Position numbers and translations under genes: made by a program
NCBI GenBank assembly: GCA_000169115.1
Contig: AAVV01000001.1
Location: 401,768-465,767 of the forward strand
Reading direction: 5' to 3'
Source: a marine gamma proteobacterium HTCC2080
GTDB lineage: Bacteria; Pseudomonadota; Gammaproteobacteria; Pseudomonadales; Halieaceae
DNA length: 64,000 nt
Notes under the pieces: model-generated
Told to the model about the DNA's origin: nothing
Seen by the model: only the letters and a program-made list of their open reading frames with translations
The model's database searches: none
Shown here: one piece after another, positions 1-8,718 of the stretch
Layout: every line of letters starts with the position of its first letter
Numbering within the stretch: position 1 is the first letter of the stretch

Positions 1-2
1 CG

Positions 3-1061
3 GGTCGCTCCACGCACTGGAGCCTGCTGGGTGTCGTACAGTGTTTTCTGGGTGTTGTGCTGGCTATTTACTGTTTGCCTATGATCGCTTGGATGATTGA
101 TCGTGCTGTTGTTATCAATTCAGACTCATTGGCCTCAGCCAGTGCCACTGAGGTGGCTGTAAGTTTCCAGCAGCTTGTCGCGACCCCCAATACGTTGATT
201 TTGCTTGCTCTTGTTGGGCTGGTTACCCTTTTGGCGGCCCTGGGTCCGCAAGTTGCCATGGCACTGATTGGGTGGGTTGTTCTGCCTGCCATGGCAGTCG
301 CACTTCTAAGCCTTTTACAGTACAGCATCGAATTCGGTGACCTTCCGTCAGCGGGTGATTGGTTGTTCGCGGTTAATTACTCCCATTTTGGTTGGGAGGC
401 GGCCATGATGGGTATGCTCAGCGGTGTACTCACGCTGGTAGCTGGGCTGGGAGTCGGCAGTGTTTTTGGCGCGCGCTCGCCGAAAAACCTGCCTTTACTT
501 CGCGCCGTTATAGCAGCAGCTATCTTAGATGTGGCCTTCATGCTGGCAACTGCTGTTGCGCTTTTACCCTTGTTAGGCGCGACTAATGTTCTGCCTGCAG
601 AAGGTCTGCCTTTCTTATTTATTGCGGTGCCCTATGCTTTTGCCAATTTGCCGCTAGGAGAGGTTTATGGCGCGGTCTTTTTTGGCTTCGCAGCATTAGC
701 TGTTTTTGCGGCTTTGCTGGCTTTGCTGGAGCCTTCCGTCATGCTCTTGCATCAGGAGGGGGGGGTTAACCGAAACTTAGCGGCACTTATGGTCGGTGCT
801 GGTCTTGGTTTAGGGGTATTTTGGCAGGCGTATACGGGGGAAAATATTGTCTATTTACCCCTGATGCTCGACGTGGCCATCGTCGTAGTGCTGTTATTCT
901 TAAGCCTATTTGTAGCCTGGAGAATGCCAAGACCCTTTGCTCGAGCCGAGTTATACCGCGAGCCTCGCTGGCTTTTTAATGTTTGGTGGCTGTGTCTTCG
1001 CTATATCGTGCCCACATCACTGGCGTTGGTGCTTTATTGGCAGCTGGTAGCGGCACAATGA
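3..1061 (+). CDS. Sodium-dependent transporter, NSS (SNF) family, C-terminal part
   Basis: The 5' end is cut by the window edge; the frame is open from base 3. The visible ~353 residues are a polytopic membrane protein with about eight hydrophobic segments. The LPFLFIAVPYAFANLPLG stretch, followed by a helix containing LALLEPSV, matches the TM7-TM8 region of bacterial neurotransmitter:sodium symporters, where residues near TM8 help coordinate Na+. The family couples inward Na+ flux to uptake of amino acids or related amines across the inner membrane. The substrate cannot be read from this fragment, because the TM1 unwound segment that shapes the site lies upstream. A GTG at 57 is an internal codon rather than a likely start. 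ratA follows after 23 bp on the same strand. The family call is firm and the substrate unknown. Confidence 0.85.
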   Translation, partial: GRSTHWSLLGVVQCFLGVVLAIYCLPMIAWMIDRAVVINSDSLASASATEVAVSFQQLVATPNTLILLALVGLVTLLAALGPQVAMALIGWVVLPAMAVALLSLLQYSIEFGDLPSAGDWLFAVNYSHFGWEAAMMGMLSGVLTLVAGLGVGSVFGARSPKNLPLLRAVIAAAILDVAFMLATAVALLPLLGATNVLPAEGLPFLFIAVPYAFANLPLGEVYGAVFFGFAALAVFAALLALLEPSVMLLHQEGGVNRNLAALMVGAGLGLGVFWQAYTGENIVYLPLMLDVAIVVVLLFLSLFVAWRMPRPFARAELYREPRWLFNVWWLCLRYIVPTSLALVLYWQLVAAQ

Positions 1062-1084
1062 ATAGGCTGAGGTAGTATCACGGC

Positions 1085-1528
1085 ATGACGATTATTGATC
1101 GCAGTGCGCTTTTACCCTTCTCGGCCGAGGGGGTTTTCGATTTGGTGGCGGATATCGAAGGTTATCCAGATTTTCTCCCCGGCTGTGTTGAGGCTGAAAT
1201 TATTGAACAAACTGGCAATATCGTAATGGCCCGTTTGGCTCTTTCCCGTGTAGGTATTACTCAGAGTTTCATGACGCAGAACACGCTAGCGCGTGCCGAT
1301 ACTATTGATTTGCGGTTGATTGATGGTCCATTTGAGCGGTTTTCTGGAGTTTGGACGTTTAAGTCACTCGCACCCGAGGCTTGTAAAGTGGCACTGCTGC
1401 TAGACTTTAAGCTCAAAAGTAGCGTCATCAACGTAGCGGCGGGGAAGTTATTTGACCGTGTTGCCCATGACCTGGTGGATGCCGTGGTTAAGCGGGCTCA
1501 TCATTTATTGGGAGATTCTGCTCCGTGA
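1085..1528 (+). CDS. ratA: RatA, START-like (COQ10/polyketide cyclase) domain protein
   Basis: The 147-residue protein has the RatA/Coq10 START-fold layout: an N-terminal beta strand (TIIDRSALLPFSAEGVFDLVADIEGYP in outline), the YPDFLPGC motif, and a long C-terminal amphipathic helix ending in a VxDAVVKRAHHL-type pattern. In E. coli RatA was described as a toxin that blocks 70S subunit association. Relatives of the same fold (Coq10) bind ubiquinone and help respiration, so a lipid-binding role is equally possible. It sits directly before rnfH, with which it overlaps by 4 bp (GTGA), the usual ratA-rnfH pair near smpB/bamE/fur in gammaproteobacteria. Family assignment is secure; whether it acts as a toxin here is unknown. 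Confidence 0.9.
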   Translation: MTIIDRSALLPFSAEGVFDLVADIEGYPDFLPGCVEAEIIEQTGNIVMARLALSRVGITQSFMTQNTLARADTIDLRLIDGPFERFSGVWTFKSLAPEACKVALLLDFKLKSSVINVAAGKLFDRVAHDLVDAVVKRAHHLLGDSAP

Positions 1529-1836
1529 CAGATTCAATAACGATTGAAGTGGCCTTTGCACTGCCAGAGCGGCAGCTTATTTGCGCGGTCACTGTGCCCA
1601 AAGGAACGACCGCCTCAGAAGCCGTCATTCAGTCTGGCATTGAAGAGGAGTTCGATGAGCTGATCCTTGCCGATAACCCAAGTTTGGGCATTTTTGGTAA
1701 AGCTATAAAAGGTGATCAGGTACTTAAGCCCGGGGAGCGCGTCGAGATCTACCGGGCTTTAAAAGTTGATCCCAAGGAAGTACGTAAACGACGGGCTGCT
1801 GAAGCCAAACAGCGGCGCGCTGAGGGCGAGACTTAG
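1525..1836 (+). CDS. rnfH: RnfH family ubiquitin-like protein (RatB)
   Basis: This is a 103-residue beta-grasp protein of the UPF0125/RnfH family, recognisable from the EVAFALPERQ opening strand, the LGIFGK motif and the GERVEIYRAL motif. The C-terminal 25 residues are Arg/Lys/Ala-rich. The start is a GTG at 1525 inside the GTGA overlap with the ratA stop, indicating translational coupling. The family is paired with RatA and is also linked by name to the Rnf electron-transport complex. No catalytic residue is expected, and its biochemical role is not established. The gene ends 3 bp before the convergent bamE stop, leaving no room for a separate terminator. Confidence 0.88.
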   Translation: MTDSITIEVAFALPERQLICAVTVPKGTTASEAVIQSGIEEEFDELILADNPSLGIFGKAIKGDQVLKPGERVEIYRALKVDPKEVRKRRAAEAKQRRAEGET

Positions 1837-1839
1837 GTT

Positions 1840-2253
1840 TTAAACCTCTGTTTGCTCTTGCTCTCCACTTTCGGCATCGGTCTGTGGCTCCTCGGTTCCC
1901 GTGCTAGCCCAGTCGGGCACCTCACTACCTGTAACATCGACGAGTGCATCACCTTCGAAAAATACTGAAAGTTTGCTTTCCTGAAGGGTTTTGTTGCCGT
2001 TGCGCAGAAAATAGCGATAGTCCCAGCGATCGGTATTGAAGGTGTCTTCAATGAGTGGCGTTCCCATGACGAACCGCACCTGCCTGCGTGTCATGCCAGG
2101 CTGAAGTTGCTCGATCATCTCGGGAGTGATGATATTCCCTTGTTCGACGTCGATTCGGTAGGCACTGAGAAAACTCAAGCTACCGCTGCAGCCCGATAGT
2201 AGGACTAAGGCTAGTGTTAGGGGAATAAGTGGGCTGCGAAGATGCAATGCCAT
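1840..2253 (-). CDS. bamE: Outer-membrane assembly lipoprotein BamE (SmpA/OmlA)
   Basis: BamE is a small lipoprotein of the BAM complex, which inserts beta-barrel proteins into the outer membrane. With the start at 2253 the product is 137 residues and begins with a compact lipoprotein signal ending in LLSGC, acylated on Cys 20 or so. The BamE fold follows, with QLQPGMTRRQVRFVMGTP and the WDYRYFLRNG strand. Longer in-frame starts at 2289 and 2415 would put soluble residues before the signal peptide and run into fur, so they are rejected. The C-terminal tail is acidic and Gln/Glu-rich. It is divergent from fur with 76 bp between starts, a conserved arrangement in Pseudomonas-like bacteria. Confidence 0.92.
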   Translation of the reverse strand: MALHLRSPLIPLTLALVLLSGCSGSLSFLSAYRIDVEQGNIITPEMIEQLQPGMTRRQVRFVMGTPLIEDTFNTDRWDYRYFLRNGNKTLQESKLSVFFEGDALVDVTGSEVPDWASTGTEEPQTDAESGEQEQTEV

Positions 2254-2329
2254 CGGATTTTGGTTCCAAGCTTCGATCTGGTCGGGCATGATACCCCGTA
2301 AACACCCACAACAGTCACGGAAAAATATT

Positions 2330-2743
2330 ATGCCCAGTGAAAATGTTGAGCTTCGCAAGGCTGGCCTCAAGGTCACTCTGCCTCGTATCAAGATCTTGCA
2401 AATGCTCGATTCCACCTCTGAAAGTGCTGAGCACTTGAGCGCCGAGGATGTTTATCAGCGGCTTCGTGACACTGGAGAGGACGTGGGATTAGCGACGGTG
2501 TATCGGGTTTTGACCCAGTTTGAGACCGCGGGCCTGGTGACACGCCATAACTTTGAAACGGGGCATTCGGTCTTTGAATTGTCGTCTGATGACCACCACG
2601 ACCACATGGTCGATGTGGAAAGTAACGAGGTTGTGGAGTTCTTTGACGAGGTTATTGAAGCACGACAGCATGAAATTGCTGAGGAGAATGGCTTTGAAAT
2701 TATCGACCATTCGTTGGTGCTCTACGTACGTAAGCGGCGCTAG
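2330..2743 (+). CDS. fur: Ferric uptake regulator Fur
   Basis: This 137-residue metalloregulator has a winged helix (VTLPRIKILQMLD to the recognition region VGLATVYRVLTQFE) followed by the metal-binding dimerisation domain with DDHHDHM. With Fe2+ bound, the family represses iron-uptake genes at Fur boxes. The structural CxxC pair of E. coli Fur is replaced by a Cys-free MVDVESNEVVEF segment. Pseudomonas Fur shows the same feature, so this is a lineage trait and not damage. The ATG at 2330 gives the normal family N-terminus; an upstream in-frame ATG at 2288 adds 14 atypical residues overlapping the bamE leader. It is convergent with recN, 8 bp away. Confidence 0.95.
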   Translation: MPSENVELRKAGLKVTLPRIKILQMLDSTSESAEHLSAEDVYQRLRDTGEDVGLATVYRVLTQFETAGLVTRHNFETGHSVFELSSDDHHDHMVDVESNEVVEFFDEVIEARQHEIAEENGFEIIDHSLVLYVRKRR

Positions 2744-2751
2744 CGCTGCGC

Positions 2752-4407
2752 TTAATCCGCGTTGAGCATTTCCCGAGCATGTGCCCTAGTACTGTCAGTG
2801 ATAGTGAGTCCGCCCTGCATTCTGGCTATTTCCTCAACGCGCTCTTCGACCTCCAGTAAGTGCACTTCCGTAAATACAGCGGAAGCGTCACCAGTTTTAC
2901 TGACCTGCAGGTGGTGCGAGCCCTTGCAGGCAACCTGAGCCAAGTGCGTAACGCATAGCACTTGAACTCGTTGGCTTAGTTGGCTCAGCAGTTCGCCAAC
3001 AACTTCGGCGACCCCGCCACCTATCCCGACGTCAACTTCATCGAAGATCATGGTAGGGGCTGTTGCACTTTCAGCAGCCGCAACTTGCAGCGCGAGACTA
3101 ATTCGGGAAAGTTCACCACCCGAAGCAATTTTAGCCAGTGATCCAAGCGCACTGCCGGGATTAGTACTAATGAGGAACTCTACCTGTTCAGCACCTGCTG
3201 GATCTGGGGTTTCTTCAGGGTGTTGAGTCAAAACAACCTGAAAATCGCAGCGCTCCATGGCGAGTCGGTTCAGGGTTGTCGAGACATGTCCAATTAATTG
3301 TTTCGCGGCCTTTTTGCGTTTGGCGGTGAGTTTTTTAGCACTCTTGACCCAAGCTAACTGCGCGGTTTGCAGCGCCTCCTCAAGTTTATTCAGTTGATCG
3401 GGACCCGCGTTGAGTGTCTCAAGTTCGGCCCTGAGTTGATCGTGGCGGTGGGTGAGTTGCTCGGGCATGACACGGTGTTTTCGAGCTAAGTCATAGACCT
3501 GTTCAAGGCGTTCTGACACCCACTGCAGCTGTGCTGGATCGCGATCGAGTTGGTCGGTGTATCTGACAAGCTCGCTTTGCGCCTCTTGCAGTTGAATTTC
3601 CGCGGTCTCAAGCATCTCGCGGATATTGTTCATGGTTGAACCTTCGTGTCGCTCGTCACAGACCAGTTGCCGAATGCGCACCAGCTGCTCAAGTTGTTGC
3701 TCGCAGTGTTCTTGTGCCTGTCCGGCACTGTCTAAAAGGAAGTCAGCATTAAGCAGCTGTTTTTGTTCCGCCTCGAGACTTTGTAGCTCCGATGCACCGA
3801 GGTCTAGGGTGTCGAGCTCTGAGACCTGATAGGTCAGCAAGTCAAAGCGCGCTGTATCGGCTTCAGATTGCCCGGCCTTTTGTTTAAGTTCAGAGGCGAG
3901 CGTCTGCCAGTGAACTGAAGCTCGGGCTACCTCTGCCGCGAGTTCTGTGGCACCAGCAGTGGCGTCTAAAAGAGCGCGCTGACTAGATCTGCGCAGCAGA
4001 GACTGGTGGGCGTGCTGGCTGTGAATATCAACCAGTAGCGCGCCAACAGCCGCGCAATCGACTAGGGTTGCGGGCGCGCCATTGATAAATGCTTTAGAGC
4101 GCCCGTCGGCACCGGCCACCCGCCGAAGAATGCATTCCTCGGTAGGCAGGTCTAACTCACGTGTCTTGAGCCAGGCGGTCACTGCAGGGAGCTGGTCGAT
4201 CTGGAAAACCGCCGTAATGTCGGCACGCTTTGCGCCTGGCCTAACTGTTCGGGCATCTGCCCTATCGCCAATGCACAGTCCCAGCGCATCAAGCATGATG
4301 GACTTACCCGCGCCCGTTTCTCCTGTAATCACTGTCATCCCCTCGTCTAGATCCATGTCTAAAGAGGCGACGACGGCATAATCGCGGATTGTGATTTGTC
4401 TTAGCAT
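2752..4407 (-). CDS. recN: DNA repair protein RecN
   Basis: RecN is an SMC-like ATPase that gathers double-strand-break ends for recombination repair. The 551-residue product has an N-terminal Walker A (GETGAGKS, near residue 35), a long central coiled-coil region (about 150-370) with a Gln/Glu/Leu-rich pattern, and C-terminal ABC signature (GELSRISLALQ) and Walker B (MIFDEVDVGIGG) motifs. The ATG at 4407 starts exactly at the conserved MLRQITIRDYAVV N-terminus; the upstream in-frame start at 4446 is rejected. I looked for a LexA-type CTGT-N8-ACAG operator in the 111 bp to hrcA and found none, so SOS control is not evident from the sequence. Confidence 0.95.
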   Translation of the reverse strand: MLRQITIRDYAVVASLDMDLDEGMTVITGETGAGKSIMLDALGLCIGDRADARTVRPGAKRADITAVFQIDQLPAVTAWLKTRELDLPTEECILRRVAGADGRSKAFINGAPATLVDCAAVGALLVDIHSQHAHQSLLRRSSQRALLDATAGATELAAEVARASVHWQTLASELKQKAGQSEADTARFDLLTYQVSELDTLDLGASELQSLEAEQKQLLNADFLLDSAGQAQEHCEQQLEQLVRIRQLVCDERHEGSTMNNIREMLETAEIQLQEAQSELVRYTDQLDRDPAQLQWVSERLEQVYDLARKHRVMPEQLTHRHDQLRAELETLNAGPDQLNKLEEALQTAQLAWVKSAKKLTAKRKKAAKQLIGHVSTTLNRLAMERCDFQVVLTQHPEETPDPAGAEQVEFLISTNPGSALGSLAKIASGGELSRISLALQVAAAESATAPTMIFDEVDVGIGGGVAEVVGELLSQLSQRVQVLCVTHLAQVACKGSHHLQVSKTGDASAVFTEVHLLEVEERVEEIARMQGGLTITDSTRAHAREMLNAD

Positions 4408-4518
4408 AATATGCTTCCGAGTATTTCCTCCCTTATAGCGCAACATGACTCAATCGGGAAAGGTCGCAGACGGTTCTTTGTCCTGAACGTCGGCTGTGTT
4501 ACTAATTAGGAATGATAA

Positions 4519-5571
4519 ATGACGCCATTTGCTATGCCACCGACTGATCTTTCAGGCCGCGCGACGAATTTGCTCCGAACATTGGTCGAAATGCACATTC
4601 GTGACGGACAACCAGTAGGTTCCAAGAGCCTGCAGGCCCACAGCGCTTTATCGGTGAGTCCGGCAACCGTTCGCAATATCATGTCTGATCTCGAAGATAG
4701 AGGGTTTTTGACCTCGCCCCATACGTCGGCTGGGAGAATCCCTACGGCTAGAGGTTACCGGTTTTTTGTAGATACGCTGTTACAAGTTCAGCCGATAGAG
4801 GCCAATGCAGTTCTAGCCTTGCGGGAAGAGCTTGACCCTAATCGAACGGCCAAGGATTTAGTGCAAACAGCGTCGTCGCTGTTAGCCCACGTGACCTCCC
4901 AGGCAGGCATCGTTACCGTACCTAAAACTGCGGTTAATCAGCTGAGGCAGGTTGAGTTTCTCCCGTTATCAGAAAATCGGGTTCTGGTGATTTTGGTGGT
5001 GAACGAACGTGAAGTGCAAAATCGGGTGATCGAATTGTCGCAGCCCTTAACCGAGGCGCAGCTAAAAGCGGCTGCAGACCTCATCAACCATCGTTATGCC
5101 GGCGCTGATTTAGTAGAGGTTAAGGCACGACTTGTTGAGGAAATGGCAGAGGCGCGAAGTCGTATTGACGAATATATGGCGGCAGCCCTCGATTTAGCTA
5201 ATCGGGCGCTCGACGACGGTGAGCCCAGTGAGGATTATGTTGTCGCGGGAGAGAATTACCTCTTAGGGCAGGCGCATCCTGAAGATATGGATAAGCTTCG
5301 AGAGCTTTTCGACGCATTTCAGCATAAAAGAGATGTTCTTGAGCTTCTTGAGCGGTCTTACCGCGCACAGGGTGTGCAAATTTTTATTGGCGAGGAGGCT
5401 GGATACGATGTCTTCGGTGATTATTCCGTGGTCACCGCGCCCTATGCCCAAGGCAGCCGCACCTTAGGAGTTTTGGGGGTTATAGGGCCCACACGCATGG
5501 CCTACGAGCGGGTCATACCAATGGTGGATGTGACGGCGAAGATGCTGAGTGCCGCGTTATCGCGCTCGTAG
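4519..5571 (+). CDS. hrcA: Heat-inducible transcription repressor HrcA
   Basis: HrcA represses chaperone genes by binding CIRCE operators, and GroEL modulates its activity. The 350-residue protein has the N-terminal winged helix (RATNLLRTLVEMHIRDGQPVGSK in outline, then SVSPATVRNIMSDLEDRGFL), the SAGRIPTARGYR signature and the HrcA dimerisation/GAF-like core ending in GVIGPTRMAYERVIPMVD. The start is set by AGGA at 4508-4511. A perfect CIRCE lies in this same window upstream of groES (62187-62213). No CIRCE is visible upstream of hrcA, grpE or dnaK, so its local target appears to be groESL only. Most enteric and pseudomonad relatives lack HrcA, so its presence is taxonomically informative. 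Confidence 0.95.
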   Translation: MTPFAMPPTDLSGRATNLLRTLVEMHIRDGQPVGSKSLQAHSALSVSPATVRNIMSDLEDRGFLTSPHTSAGRIPTARGYRFFVDTLLQVQPIEANAVLALREELDPNRTAKDLVQTASSLLAHVTSQAGIVTVPKTAVNQLRQVEFLPLSENRVLVILVVNEREVQNRVIELSQPLTEAQLKAAADLINHRYAGADLVEVKARLVEEMAEARSRIDEYMAAALDLANRALDDGEPSEDYVVAGENYLLGQAHPEDMDKLRELFDAFQHKRDVLELLERSYRAQGVQIFIGEEAGYDVFGDYSVVTAPYAQGSRTLGVLGVIGPTRMAYERVIPMVDVTAKMLSAALSRS

Positions 5572-5587
5572 CTGACCGGAAGTAGCT

Positions 5588-5624
5588 AAGGCCGTGGTGG
5601 ATTTTTCGAGACCATTGCGGCCTT
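5588..5624 (+). terminator. Hairpin after hrcA, possible terminator
   Basis: AAGGCCG (5588-5594) pairs with CGGCCTT (5618-5624), and an inner GGTGG/CCATT pairing includes two G-T wobbles. Only a short T run follows, so termination would be weak or factor-assisted. Confidence 0.4.
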
Positions 5625-5869
5625 TCCCGACCCCCAGTTCACTTTCCCAACCTGAAGCCCAATTTAGCAAAAACATTCAGCAACCCTCGATCTCATAACC
5701 GGAGGGCTCTGTTTTAGCTCGTCAAATGCACTTTTTCAGCCCGTCATGGGCGCGATTGGTGCTGGCACTTACGACCACTCCCAGTCTGCGATCGCATTGT
5801 GTTGTTACCGTGTCGTCAACTTCAATGGTGTGATATTCCGACCAAGCGCTCCACAAATTGGGTTCGGAG

Positions 5870-5898
5870 CTTGAAATCGTTGTTAACCATCCCCATTT
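5870..5898 (+). promoter_or_regulatory. Sigma-32 (RpoH)-type promoter of grpE
   Basis: CTTGAAA (5870-5876) is separated by 14 bases from CCCCATTT (5891-5898), an essentially perfect match to the gammaproteobacterial heat-shock consensus CTTGAAA-N11-16-CCCCATNT. It lies 77 bp before the grpE start and points towards it. Confidence 0.8.
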
Positions 5899-5974
5899 CG
5901 AATTCCAAACCAAGGCGGCGCCTGTTGCGTAGCCTGCCTCACTTATGATTGAACCATTCCAGAGGATACCGGAG

Positions 5975-6538
5975 ATGGCAGACGACAAAACCGAATACAC
6001 CGATGATGAATCGAGTGCCTCTGTAGGAAGCACTGTTGATGTTACCGACGAGGATGCTGAGTCAATAGAATTGAACCTTGATGACGTCGCGGCTCAGTTG
6101 GAGGCGGATCTGGCGGAGGCTAAAGACGCTGCGCTTCGCGCTCAGGCCGATGCGGTAAACGTTCAGCGCCGCGCTGAGCAAGAGGTCGATAAAGCACGAA
6201 AATTTGCCTTAGAGCGCTTCGTCAGCGAATTGCTGCCCGTGGTCGATAACATGGAGCGCGCACTCGAGGCTGCAGGAACCGATGAAGCGGTGAAACCCAT
6301 TGTTGAAGGAGTTGAGCTCACGCAAAAGAGTTTGATTGATGCGCTTCAAAAGCACGGCGTAGAGACCATTGACCCTATGGGAGAGCCTTTCGATCCTCAG
6401 ATCGCTCAAGCTATGAGCATGGTGGAAAATCCTGAGGTAGAACCGAATACGGTAATTGCTGTCATGCAAAAGGGATATCAACTAAATGGGCGATTGGTTC
6501 GCCCGGCAATGGTGATGGTGAGCAAGGCTGCCGAGTAA
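5975..6538 (+). CDS. grpE: Nucleotide exchange factor GrpE
   Basis: GrpE releases ADP from DnaK during the chaperone cycle. The 187-residue protein has an acidic disordered N-terminus, a long coiled-coil helix rich in Ala/Glu/Arg (about residues 35-100), and the C-terminal beta domain with the family motif ending in [18 protein letters not shown]. The ATG at 5975 is preferred because AGAGGA lies 8 bases upstream. The longer in-frame ATG at 5945 has no ribosome-binding site and adds ten non-conserved residues. It is driven by the sigma-32-like promoter at 5870-5898, and dnaK follows 96 bp downstream with its own heat-shock promoter. Confidence 0.95.
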   Translation: MADDKTEYTDDESSASVGSTVDVTDEDAESIELNLDDVAAQLEADLAEAKDAALRAQADAVNVQRRAEQEVDKARKFALERFVSELLPVVDNMERALEAAGTDEAVKPIVEGVELTQKSLIDALQKHGVETIDPMGEPFDPQIAQAMSMVENPEVEPNTVIAVMQKGYQLNGRLVRPAMVMVSKAAE

Positions 6539-6554
6539 TACCCTCATAAAAAGT

Positions 6555-6583
6555 CTTGAATTTTTTTAAATCGGACCCATCTA
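6555..6583 (+). promoter_or_regulatory. Sigma-32 (RpoH)-type promoter of dnaK
   Basis: CTTGAA (6555-6560), then 15 bases, then CCCATCTA (6576-6583). Counting the preceding A in place of the first C, spacing and sequence fit the heat-shock consensus closely. It lies in the grpE-dnaK gap, 51 bp before the dnaK start, so dnaK can be transcribed independently of grpE. Confidence 0.7.
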
Positions 6584-6634
6584 TACAAGCAAGCAAGGAT
6601 GACGGGCAGAAGTCCCCGTTTACAGGAGAGAGTA

Positions 6635-8572
6635 ATGGGCAAAATTATTGGAATAGACCTTGGAACCACCAATTCGTGTGTATCGGTATTGGAAGGTGGA
6701 AAGGCGCGAGTTATTGAAAATGCAGAAGGCGGGCGCACCACGCCTTCAATTGTCGCTTATGCCGACGATGATGAGATTCTGGTGGGGCAGGCGGCTAAGC
6801 GTCAGGCCGTTACCAACCCTACCAACACGCTCTACGCGGTAAAGCGCCTAATCGGGCGCCGCTTTGAAGATAAAGTGGTACAAAAGGACATCAAGATGGT
6901 GCCCTATAACATTGTCAAAGCCGACAATGGTGATGCTTGGGTCGAGGCCAAAGGCAACAGCATGGCGCCTCCACAGGTGTCTGCTGAAGTCCTGCGCAAG
7001 ATGAAGAAGACCGCGGAAGAATTTTTGGGTGAAACGGTCTCAGAAGCGGTAATTACAGTGCCGGCTTACTTCAACGATTCGCAGCGTCAGGCCACGAAAG
7101 ACGCTGGAAAGATTGCCGGACTCGAGGTGAAGCGCATTATCAATGAGCCAACGGCAGCTGCATTGGCTTATGGCATGGACAAGTCTCAGGGAGATCGCAC
7201 AATTGCGGTATACGATCTGGGTGGCGGTACCTTCGACATTTCAGTGATTGAAATTGCCGAGGTCGACGGTGAGCATCAGTTTGAGGTTCTCGCAACCAAT
7301 GGCGATACCTTTCTCGGCGGAGAAGATTTCGACCTTCGATTGATCGAGTATTTGGCGGATGAATTCAAACGAGAGAATGGCATTGACTTGCACGGTGATC
7401 CTCTTGCGTTGCAGCGCCTTAAAGAAGCTGCCGAAAAAGCCAAGATTGAACTCTCTAGTGCCCAGCAGACGGAGGTCAACCTACCGTACATTACTGCCGA
7501 TGCCACGGGCCCCAAGCACCTGGTGGTGAAGTTGTCTCGGTCTAAGCTCGAGTCTTTAGTGGAGGATCTGGTCACACGTTCATTAGATCCCGTAAAAACT
7601 GCATTGGCAGATGCAGGACTGTCGCCCTCTGAAATACAAGACGTTATCTTGGTCGGTGGACAGACGCGTATGCCCTTAGTGCAGACGACAGTAACTGACT
7701 TCTTTGGTAAGGAGCCTCGCAAGGATGTAAATCCTGATGAGGCGGTCGCTATGGGCGCTTCTATTCAGGGTGCTGTGCTCGCTGGTGACGTCAAAGATGT
7801 TCTGTTGCTTGACGTGACACCGCTGACTCTTGGTATTGAAACGATGGGTAGTGTTGCGACACCGTTAATTGAGAAGAACACCACGATTCCAACTAAAAAA
7901 TCTCAGGTGTTTTCAACAGCTGAAGACAATCAGACGGCGGTAACTATTCACGTGGTTCAGGGTGAGCGCAAACAGGCGGCCCAAAATAAGTCGCTCGGTC
8001 GGTTTGACCTTGCTGATATTCCACCGGCACCGCGAGGCGTGCCTCAGGTTGAGGTGACTTTTGACCTTGATGCCAACGGTATTCTTAATGTGTCTGCCAA
8101 AGACAAAGCCACGGGCAAAGAGCAGTCGATTCGTATTACGGCGTCGGGTGGTCTCTCTGAGGACGAGATTGAGCAAATGGTGCAAGACGCCGAAGCTAAC
8201 GCAGAGGCCGATAAGAAGTTCGAAGAGATGATTACTGTCCGAAACAGCTGCGATGGCATGGTTCACGCTGCGCGAAAGACTCTCGAGGAAGCGGGAGAGC
8301 ACTCAACGGTCGACGAGCGCGCGGCTATTGAAGCCGCAATTGCCGAGGCTGAAGAAGCCATGCAAGGCGATGATAAAGAGGCGATCGAGGCAGCTACGAC
8401 CAAAATCACAGAGGCAACGGGTCCGGTAGCGCAGAAGATGTACGCGGCGCAAGAGGCTGAAGGTGCAGCGGAGGCCGCAGGTGCTGAGGCGGGCGCTTCT
8501 ACAGGTTCTGCTGACGACGGTGACGTTGTTGATGCTGAGTTTGAGGAAGTCAAAGAAGACGACAAGCCATAA
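6635..8572 (+). CDS. dnaK: Chaperone protein DnaK (Hsp70)
   Basis: DnaK is the ATP-dependent Hsp70 that binds exposed hydrophobic segments of client proteins with DnaJ and GrpE. The 645-residue protein shows the ATPase signatures [12 protein letters not shown] near the N-terminus, [17 protein letters not shown], and [11 protein letters not shown]. These are followed by the substrate-binding domain ([11 protein letters not shown] region), a helical lid and an acidic C-terminus ending in EEVKEDDKP, close to the usual EEVKDDK. The ATG at 6635 is chosen because AGGAGA lies 5 bases upstream; an in-frame start at 6599 adds 12 unconserved residues. The gene has its own sigma-32-like promoter and is followed by a terminator before dnaJ. 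Confidence 0.98.
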   Translation: MGKIIGIDLGTTNSCVSVLEGGKARVIENAEGGRTTPSIVAYADDDEILVGQAAKRQAVTNPTNTLYAVKRLIGRRFEDKVVQKDIKMVPYNIVKADNGDAWVEAKGNSMAPPQVSAEVLRKMKKTAEEFLGETVSEAVITVPAYFNDSQRQATKDAGKIAGLEVKRIINEPTAAALAYGMDKSQGDRTIAVYDLGGGTFDISVIEIAEVDGEHQFEVLATNGDTFLGGEDFDLRLIEYLADEFKRENGIDLHGDPLALQRLKEAAEKAKIELSSAQQTEVNLPYITADATGPKHLVVKLSRSKLESLVEDLVTRSLDPVKTALADAGLSPSEIQDVILVGGQTRMPLVQTTVTDFFGKEPRKDVNPDEAVAMGASIQGAVLAGDVKDVLLLDVTPLTLGIETMGSVATPLIEKNTTIPTKKSQVFSTAEDNQTAVTIHVVQGERKQAAQNKSLGRFDLADIPPAPRGVPQVEVTFDLDANGILNVSAKDKATGKEQSIRITASGGLSEDEIEQMVQDAEANAEADKKFEEMITVRNSCDGMVHAARKTLEEAGEHSTVDERAAIEAAIAEAEEAMQGDDKEAIEAATTKITEATGPVAQKMYAAQEAEGAAEAAGAEAGASTGSADDGDVVDAEFEEVKEDDKP

Positions 8573-8612
8573 GTGAGGGGTCTGTCTGTGTAACGGACGG
8601 CCCGATCTCACA

Positions 8613-8626
8613 TCCCCTATCGGGGA
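8613..8626 (+). promoter_or_regulatory. Small hairpin downstream of dnaK
   Basis: TCCCC (8613-8617), loop TATC, GGGGA (8622-8626). The same sequences recur in inverse order at 8677-8692 on the other side of the terminator, so the two hairpins could also pair with each other. Confidence 0.35.
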
Positions 8627-8643
8627 GTATCATGGTAAGTTCA

Positions 8644-8674
8644 ACGCGGGTTTTTTTAAGCCCGCGTATTTTTT
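8644..8674 (+). terminator. Rho-independent terminator between dnaK and dnaJ
   Basis: ACGCGGG (8644-8650) and CCCGCGT (8661-8667) form a perfect 7-bp stem with a T-rich loop, followed by ATTTTTT. It should reduce read-through from dnaK into dnaJ. Confidence 0.75.
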
Positions 8675-8676
8675 AT

Positions 8677-8692
8677 GGGGATCGGCGTCCCC
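8677..8692 (+). promoter_or_regulatory. Hairpin in the dnaJ leader
   Basis: GGGGA (8677-8681), loop TCGGCG, TCCCC (8688-8692), ending 26 bp before the dnaJ start. It is complementary to the hairpin arms at 8613-8626, which allows a competing long-range fold that encloses the terminator. Confidence 0.35.
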
Positions 8693-8718
8693 TTTGAGCA
8701 ACTACAGGCTAAGCAGCA

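Larger units (their letters stand above)
5572..5974. other. 403 bp hrcA-grpE intergenic region
   Basis: No supported gene lies here. From left to right it holds a hairpin just after hrcA (5588-5624), a featureless stretch with a weak CCCTC/GAGGG inverted repeat around 5685-5707, the sigma-32-like grpE promoter (5870-5898), and the grpE ribosome-binding site (AGAGGA, 5961-5966). An ORF of 103 codons on the minus strand (5722-6033) crosses the promoter and the grpE start and resembles nothing I recognise. Confidence 0.6.

Noticed and set aside
2600..2650. Missing CxxC in Fur as a sign of loss of function
   Set aside because: Pseudomonas Fur also lacks this pair and is functional; all other metal and DNA-binding motifs are present.
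4408..4518. LexA (SOS) box upstream of recN
   Set aside because: The only CTGT (near 4494) is not followed by ACAG at the right spacing.
5722..6033. 103-codon minus-strand ORF across the hrcA-grpE gap
   Set aside because: It overlaps the grpE promoter, ribosome-binding site and first codons, has no recognisable domain and no convincing ribosome-binding site.
7276..8611. Several long minus-strand ORFs inside dnaK
   Set aside because: Antisense shadows of a highly conserved, codon-biased gene; no ribosome-binding sites or domains.
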